DNA from: Sthenelais limicola
Taxonomy: Eukaryota > Annelida > Polychaeta > Phyllodocida > Sigalionidae
Length of the DNA: 64,000 bases
Assembly (NCBI GenBank): GCA_942159475.1
Contig: OW804100.1
Coordinates: 5,968,127 to 6,032,126 of the forward strand
Reading direction: 5' to 3'
Shown here: positions 56,101 through 64,000 of the stretch, one piece after another
Numbering within the stretch: position 1 is the first letter of the stretch
Layout: every line of letters begins with the position of its first letter
Made by a program: the position numbers and the translations under genes
The notes under the pieces: model-generated
Seen by the model: the letters and a program-made list of their open reading frames with translations, nothing else
Told to the model about the DNA's origin: nothing
Database searches by the model: none

Positions 56101-59100
56101 CAGTACAGGTGAGGGGGACAATATGTGCACGACTTATCTCCAGTACAGGTGAGGGGGACAATAGTTGCACGACTTATCCCCAGTACAGGTGAGGGGGACA
56201 ATATGTGCATGACTTATCCCCAGTACAGGTGAGGGGGACAATAGTTGCATGACTTATCCCCAGTACAGGTGAGGGGGACAATATGTGCACGACTTATCCC
56301 CAGTACAGGTGAGGGGGACAATAGTTGCACGACTTATCCCCAGTACAGGTGAGGGGGACAATATGTGCACGACTTATCCCCAGTACAGGTGAGGCTGACA
56401 ATATGTGCACGACTTATCCCCAGTACAGGTGAGGCTGACAATATGTGCACGACTTATCCCCAGTACAGGTGAGGGGGACAATAGTTGCACGACTTATCCG
56501 AAGTACAGGTGAGGGGGACAATATGTGCACGACTTATCCCCAGTACAGGTGAGGGGGACAATATGTGCACCACTTATCCCCAGTACAGGTGAGGGGGACA
56601 ATATGTGCACGACTTATCCCCAGTACAGGTGAGGGGGACAATATGTGCACGACTTATCCCCAGTACAGGTGAGGCTGACAATATGTGCACGACTTATCCC
56701 CAGTACAGGTGAGGGGGACAATAGTTGCACGACTTATCCCCAGTACAGGTGAGGGGGACAATATGTGCATGACTTATCCCCAGTACAGGTGAGGGGGACA
56801 ATATGTGCATGACTTATCCCAAGTACAGGTGAGGGGGACAATATGTGCATGACTTATCCCCAGTACAGGTGAGGGGGACAATAGTTGCACGACTTATCCC
56901 CAGTACAGGTGAGGGGGACAATATGTACATGACTTATCCCCAGTACAGGTGAGGGGGACAATATGTGCACGACTTATCCCCAGTACAGGTGAGGGGGACA
57001 ATATGTGCATGATTTATCCCCAGTACAGGTGAGGGGGACAATAGTTGCATGACTTATCCCCAGTACAGGTGAGGCTGACAATATGTGCATGACTTATCCC
57101 CAGTACAGGTGAGGGGGACAATATGTGCACGACTTATGCCCAGTACAGGTGAGGCTGACAATATGTGCATGACTTATCCCCAGTACAGGTGAGGGGGACA
57201 ATATGTGCATGACTTATCCCCAGTACAGGTGAGGGGGACAATATGTGCACGACTTATCCCCAGTACAGGTGAGGCTGACAATATGTGCATGACTTATCCC
57301 CAGTACAGGTGAGGGGGACAATATGTGCACGACTTATCCCCAGTACAGGTGAGGGGGACAATAGTTGCACGACTTATCCCCAGTACAGGTGAGGGGGACA
57401 ATATGTGCACGACTTATCCCCAGGTGAGGGGGACAATATGTGCACGACTTATCCCCAGTACAGGTGAGGCTGACAATATGTGCACGACTTATCCCCAGGT
57501 GAGGGGGACAATATGTGCATGATTTATCCCCAGTACAGGTGAGGCTGACAATATGTGCATGACTTATCCCCAGTACAGGTGAGGGGGACAATATGTGCAC
57601 GACTTATCCCCAGTACAGGTGAGGGGGACAATAGTTGCACGACTTATCCCCAGTACAGGTGAGGGGGACAATATGTGCATGACTTATCCCCAGTACAGGT
57701 GAGGGGGACAATATGTGCATGACTTATCCCCAGTACAGGTGAGGCTGACAATATGTGCACGACTTATCCCCAGTACAGGTGAGGGGGACAATATGTGCAC
57801 GACTTATCCCCAGTACAGGTGAGGGGGACAATAGTTGCACGACTTATCCCCAGTACAGGTGAGGGGGACAATATGTGCATGACTTATCCCCAGTACAGGT
57901 GAGGGGGACAATATGTGCATGACTTATCCCCAGTACAGGTGAGGCTGACAATATGTGCACGACTTATCCCCAGTACAGGTGAGGGGGACAATATGTGCAT
58001 GACTTATCCCCAGTACAGGTGAGGCTGACAATATGTGCATGACTTATCCCCAGTACAGGTGAGGGGGACAATATGTGCACGACTTATCCCCAGTACAGGT
58101 GAGGGGGACAATAGTTGCACCACTTATCCCCAGTACAGGTGAGGGGGACAATATGTGCACGACTTATCCCCAGTACAGGTGAGGGGGACAATAGTTGCAC
58201 GACTTATCCCCAGTACAGGTGAGGGGGACAATATGTGCATGACTTATCCCCAGTACAGGTGAGGGGGACAATATGTGCAAGACTTATCCCCAGTACAGGT
58301 GAGGCTGACAATATGTGCATGACTTATCCCCAGTACAGGTGAGGGGGACAATATGTGCACGACCTATCCCCAGTACAGGTAAGGGGGACAATATGTGCAT
58401 GACTTATCCCCAGTACAGGTGAGGGGAACAATAGTTGCATGACTTATCCCCAGGTGAGGGGGACAATATGTGCACGACTTATCCCCAGTACAGGTGAGGG
58501 GGACAATAGTTGCATGACTTATCCCCAGTACAGGTGAGGGGGACAATAGTTGCACGACTTATCCCCAGTACAGGTGAGGGGGACAATATGTGCACGACTT
58601 ATCCCCAGTACAGGTGAGGCTGACAATATGTGCACGACTTATCCCCAGTACAGGTGAGGCTGAAAATATGTGCACGACTTATCCCCAGTACAGGTGAGGG
58701 GGACAATAGTTGCACGACTTATCCCCAGTACAGGTGAGGGGGACAATATGTGCAAGACTTATCCCCAGTACAGGTGAGGGGGACAATAGTTGCATGACTT
58801 ATCCCCAGTACAGGTGAGGCTGACAATATGTGCATGACTTATCCCCAGTACAGGTGAGGGGGACAATATGTGCACGACTTATCCCCAGTACAGGTGAGGC
58901 TGACAATATGTGCACGACTTATCCCCAGTACAGGTGAGGGGGACAATATGTGCACGACTTATCCCCAGTACAGGTGAGGCTGACAATATGTGCATGACTT
59001 ATCCCCAGTACAGGTGAGGGGGACAATATGTGCACGACTTATCCCCAGTACAGGTGAGGCTGACAATAGTTGCACGACTTATCCCCAGTACAGGTGAGGG

Positions 59101-62100
59101 GGACAATATGTGCATGACTTATCCCCAGTACAGGTGAGGGGGACAATATGTGCATGACTTATCCCCAGTACAGGTGAGGCTGACAATATGTGCACGACTT
59201 ATCCCCAGTACAGGTGAGGCTGACAATATGTGCACGACTTATCCCCAGTACAGGTGAGGGGGACAATATGTGCACGACTTATCCCCAGTACAGGTGAGGG
59301 GGACAATATGTGCATGACTTATCCCCAGTACAGGTGAGGGGGACAATATGTGCACGACTTATCCCCAGTACAGGAGAGGCTGACAATATGTGCACGACTT
59401 ATCCCCAGTACAGGTGAGGGGGACAATATGTGCACGACTTATCCCCAGTACAGGTGAGGGGGACAATAGTTGCACGACTTATCCCCAGTACAGGTGAGGG
59501 GGACAATATGTGCATGACTTATCCCCAGTACAGGTGAGGGGGACAATATGTGCATGACTTATCCCCAGTACAGGTGAGGCTGACAATATGTGCACGACTT
59601 ATCCCCAGTACAGGTGAGGGGGACAATATGTGCACGACTTATTCCCAGTACAGGTGAGGCTGACAATATGTGCACGACTTATCCCCAGTACAGGTGAGGG
59701 GGACAATATGTGCATGACTTATCCCCAGTACAGGTGAGGGGGACAATAGTTGCATGACTTATCCCCAGGTGAGGGGGACAATAGTTGCATGACTTATCCC
59801 CAGTACAGGTGAGGGGGACAATATGTGCATGACTTATCCCCAGTACAGGTGAGGGGGACAATAGTTGCATGACTTATCCCCAGTACAGGTGAGGCTGACA
59901 ATATGTGCATGACTTATCCCCAGTACAGGTGAGGGGGACAATATGTGCATGACTTATCCCCAGTACAGGTGAGGGGGACAATATGTGCATGACTTATCCC
60001 CAGTACAGGTGAGGGGGACAATATGTGCACGACTTATCCCCAGTACAGGTGAGGCTGACAATATGTGCATGACTTATCCCCAGTACAGGTGAGGGGGACA
60101 ATATGTGCATGACTTATCCCCAGTACAGGTGAGGGAGACAATATGTGCATGACTTATCCCCAGTACAGGTGAGGGGGACAATATGTGCATGACTTATCCC
60201 CAGTACAGGTGAGGGGGACAATATGTGCATGACTTATCCCCAGTACAGGTGAGGGGGACAATATGTGCACGACTTATCCCCAGTACAGGTGAGGCTGACA
60301 ATATGTGCACGACTTATCCCCAGTACAGGTGAGGGGGACAATATGTGCACGACTTATCCTCAGTACAGGTGAGGCTGACAATATGTGCATGACTTATTCC
60401 CAGTACAGGTGAGGCTGACAATATGTGCATGACTTATTCCCAGTACAGGTGAGGCTGACAATATGTGCACGACTTATCCCCAGTACAGGTGAGGGGGACA
60501 ATATGTGCACGACTTATCCCCAGTACAGGTGAGGCTGACAATATGTGCACGACTTATCCCCAGTACAGGTGAGGGGGACAATATGTGCATGACTTATCCC
60601 CAGTACAGGTGAGGGGGACAATAGTTGCATGACTTATCCCCAGTACAGGTGAGGGGGACAATAGTTGCATGACTTATCCCCAGTACAGGTGAGGGGGACA
60701 ATATGTGCATGACTTATCCCCAGTACAGGTGAGGGGGACAATATGTGCATGACTTATCCCCAGTACAGGTGAGGGGGACAATATGTGCATGACTTATCCC
60801 CAGTACAGGTGAGGGGGACAATATGTGCACGACTTATCCCCAGTACAGGTGAGGCTGACAATATTTGCATGACTTATCCCCAGTACAGGTGAGGGGGACA
60901 ATAGTTGCACGACTTATCCCCAGTACAGGTGAGGCTGACAATAGTTGCATGACTTATCCCCAGTACAGGTGAGGGGGACAATATGTGCACGACTTATCCC
61001 CAGTACAGGTGAGGGGGACAATAGCTGCATGACTTATCCCCAGAACAGGTGAGGCTGACAATATGTGCATGACTTATCCCCAGTACAGGTGAGGGGGACA
61101 ATATGTGTATGACTTATCCCCAGTACAGGTGAGGCTGACAATAGTTGCACGACTTATCCCCAGTACAGGTGAGGGGGACAATATGTGCACGACTTATCCC
61201 CAGTACAGGTGAGGCTGACAATATGTGCACGACTTATCCCCAGTACAGGTGAGGGGGACAATAGTTGCACGACATATCCCCAGTACAGGTGAGGCTGACA
61301 ATAGTTGCACGACTTATCCCCAGTACAGGTGAGGGGGACAATATGTGCATGATTTATCCCCAGTACAGGTGAGGCTGACAATATGTGCACGACTTATCCC
61401 CAGTACAGGTGAGGGGGACAATATGTGCACGACTTATCCCCAGTACAGGTGAGGGGGACAATAGTTGCACGACTTATCCCCAGTACAGGTGAGGGGGACA
61501 ATATGTGCACGACTTATCCCCAGTACAGGTGAGGGGGACAATATGTGCACGACTTATCCCCCGTACAGGTGAGGGGGACAATATGTGCATGACTTATCCC
61601 CAGTACAGGTGAGGGGGACAATATGTGCATGATTTATCCCCAGTACAGGTGAGGCTGACAATAGTTGCACGACTTATCCCCAGTACAGGTGAGGCTGACA
61701 ATATGTGCACGACTTATCCCCAGTACAGGTGAGGGGGACAATATGTGCATGACTTATCCCCAGTACAGGTGAGGGGGACAATAGTTGCACGACTTATCCC
61801 CAGTACAGGTGAGGGGGACAATATGTGCACGACTTATCCCCAGTACAGGTGAGGGGGACAATAGTTGCACGACTTATCCCCAGTACAGGTGAGGGGGACA
61901 ATATGTGCACGACTTATCCCCCGTACAGGTGAGGGGGACAATATGTGCACGACTTATCCCCAGTACAGGTGAGGGGGACAATATGTGCATGACTTATCCC
62001 CAGTACAGGTGAGGGGGACAATAGTTGCATGACTTATCCCCAGTACAGGTGAGGGGGACAATATGTGCACGACTTATCCCCAGTACAGGTGAGGCTGACA

Positions 62101-64000
62101 ATATGTGCATGACTTATCCCCAGTACAGGTGAGGCTGACAATATGTGCATGACTTATCCCCAGTACAGGTGAGGCTGACAATATGTGCACGACTTATCCC
62201 CAGTACAGGTGAGGGGGACAATATGTGCACGACTTATCCCCAGTACAGGTGAGGGGGACAATATGTGCACGACTTATCCCCAGTACAGGTGAGGGGGACA
62301 ATATGTGCACGACTTATCCCCAGTACAGGTGAGGGGGACAATATGTGCATGACTTATCCCCAGTACAGGTGAGGGGGACAATAGTTGCACGACTTATCCC
62401 CAGTACAGGTGAGGCTGACAATATGTGCACGACTTATCCCCAGTACAGGTGAGGGGGACAATAGTTGCACGACTTATCCCCAGTACAGGTGAGGGGGACA
62501 ATATGTGCATGACTTATCCCCAGTACAGGTGAGGGGGACAATATGTACATGACTTATCCCCAGTACAGGTGAGGGGGACAATATGTGCACGACTTATCCC
62601 CAGTACAGGTGAGGGGGACAATAGTTGCATGACTTATCCCCAGTACAGGTGAGGCTGACAATATGTGTATGACTTATCCCCAGTACAGGTGAGGCTGACA
62701 ATAGTTGCACGACTTATCCCCAGTACAGGTGAGGGGGACAATATGTGCATGACTTATCCCCAGTACAGGTGAGGGGGACAATATGTGCATGACTTATCCC
62801 CAGTACAGGTGAGGGGGACAATATGTGCACGACTTATCCCCAGTACAGGTGAGGCTGACAATATGTGCATGACTTATCCCCAGTACAGGTGAGGGGGACA
62901 ATATGTGCACGACTTATCCCCAGTACAGGTGAGGGGGACAATATGTGCACGACTTATCCCCAGTACAGGTGAGGCTGACAATATGTGCATGACTTATCCC
63001 CAGTACAGGTGAGGGGGACAATATGTGCATGACTTATCCCCAGTACAGGTGAGGCTGACAATATGTGCATGACTTATCCCCAGTACAGGTGAGGCTGACA
63101 ATATGTGCATGACTTATCCCCAGTACAGGTGAGGGGGACAATATGTGCATGACTTATCCCCAGTACAGGTGAGGGGGACAATATGTGCATGACTTATCCC
63201 CAGTACAGGTGAGGGGGACAATATGTGCACGACTTATCCCCAGTACAGGTGAGGCTGACAATATGTGCATGACTTATCCCCAGTACAGGTGAGGGGGACA
63301 ATATGTGCACGACTTATCCCCAGTACAGGTGAGGGGGACAATATGTGCACGACTTATCCCCAGTACAGGTGAGGCTGACAATATGTGCATGACTTATCCC
63401 CAGTACAGGTGAGGGGGACAATATGTGCATGACTTATCCCCAGTACAGGTGAGGCTGACAATATGTGCACGACTTATCCCCAGTACAGGTGAGGGGGACA
63501 ATAGTGGCACCACTTATCCCCAGTACAGGTGAGGGGGACAATAGTTGCATGACTTATCCCCAGTACAGGTGAGGGGGACAATATGTGCACGACTTATCCC
63601 CAGTACAGGTGAGGGGGACAATAGTTGCATGACTTATCCCCAGTACAGGTGAGGGGGACAATATGTGCACGACTTATCCCCAGTACAGGTGAGGGGGACA
63701 ATATGTGCATGACTTATCCCCAGTACAGGTGAGGGGGACAATAGTTGCATGACTTATCCCCAGTACAGGTGAGGGGGACAATAGTTGCATGACTTATCCC
63801 CAGTACAGGTGAGGCTGACAATATGTGCACGACTTATCCCCAGTACAGGTGAGGCTGACAATAGCTGCATGACTTATCCCCAGTACAGGTGAGGCTGACA
63901 ATATGTGCACGACATATCCCCAGTACAGGTGAGGCTGACAATATGTGCATGACTTATCCCCAGTACAGGTGAGGGGGACAATATGTGCATGACTTATCCC

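Larger units (their letters stand above)
45926..64000. repeat. 40-bp satellite array, about 450 copies
   Basis: Unit TGCACGACTTATCCCCAGTA plus CAGGTGAGGGGGACAATATG, running without interruption to the window edge and so continuing beyond it. Three main dimorphisms combine freely: GAGGGGGACA or GAGGCTGACA, ATATGTGCA or ATAGTTGCA, and GCACGAC or GCATGAC. Rarer variants (CTTATCTCC, GATTTATCC, CTGTACAGG, ACTTTCCCC, ATAAGTGCA, GCAAGAC, GTACATGAC) act as markers of duplication. Four units are 35 bp, lacking five bases in CCCCAG(TACAG)GTGAG, at about 57420, 57495, 58452 and 59766. Short minus-strand frames of 63-88 codons with identical sequences are repeat artefacts. Confidence 0.98.

Noticed and set aside
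47374..61390. Several identical 63-88 codon minus-strand frames (MHILSPSPVLGIS...)
   Set aside because: They are satellite translations; their identity reflects block duplication and they were used only as duplication markers.
45926..64000. CRISPR-like appearance of a regular 40-bp repeat
   Set aside because: There are no unique spacers between repeats; units are contiguous, and the setting is eukaryotic.

Overview
This window looks like gene-poor DNA from a eukaryotic, probably invertebrate animal, nuclear genome. It is visibly AT-rich, carries no bacterial-style operons, and is packed with short non-autonomous transposons, retrotransposon tails and minisatellites. The few protein-like stretches end at splice-site-like GT/AG signals. 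I cannot name the species. No rRNA, convincing tRNA, CRISPR array, or intact transposase or reverse transcriptase gene is visible, and almost every long open frame is a product of a tandem repeat or a MITE.

Layout. Positions 1-10 kb hold the end of a 37-bp minisatellite, MITEs of three families (called A, B and D here), microsatellites, LINE-like tails and a 32-bp minisatellite (4.35-5.12 kb). At 10-16.5 kb there is a family C MITE expanded into a 70-bp repeat, two inverted copies of a long-TIR element (H), and a 30-bp minisatellite of about 53 copies (11.1-12.7 kb). At 17-20 kb a 26-bp minisatellite has grown out of the terminus of a family B MITE, followed by a tandem segmental duplication (B+G) in which one copy later received a D element. 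Positions 20-31 kb hold MITEs, two of them sitting between long direct repeats, plus a 57-bp minisatellite. At 27.9-32.9 kb there may be a minus-strand gene: a credible first coding exon (31952-32158) with CCAAT and GC boxes upstream, and a weaker candidate exon at 27991-28161. Positions 33-45 kb hold more MITEs, a Harbinger-like MITE inside a LINE tail, paired retrocopies, hairpins and a 43-bp G-quadruplex-prone minisatellite. From 45926 to the end of the window runs one satellite of a 40-bp unit (about 450 copies), whose first unit abuts a candidate minus-strand exon.

How it fits together: family A (31 copies or fragments) and family B (9 copies) dominate the background. The notable biology is in the repeats: MITE ends seeding tandem arrays, MITEs lying between direct duplications, a paralogous empty site that dates one insertion, and kilobase-scale higher-order duplications in the big satellite whose copies differ by whole numbers of 40-bp units. 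I see no new enzymatic or defence system. All coordinates were read by eye and may be off by a few bases.
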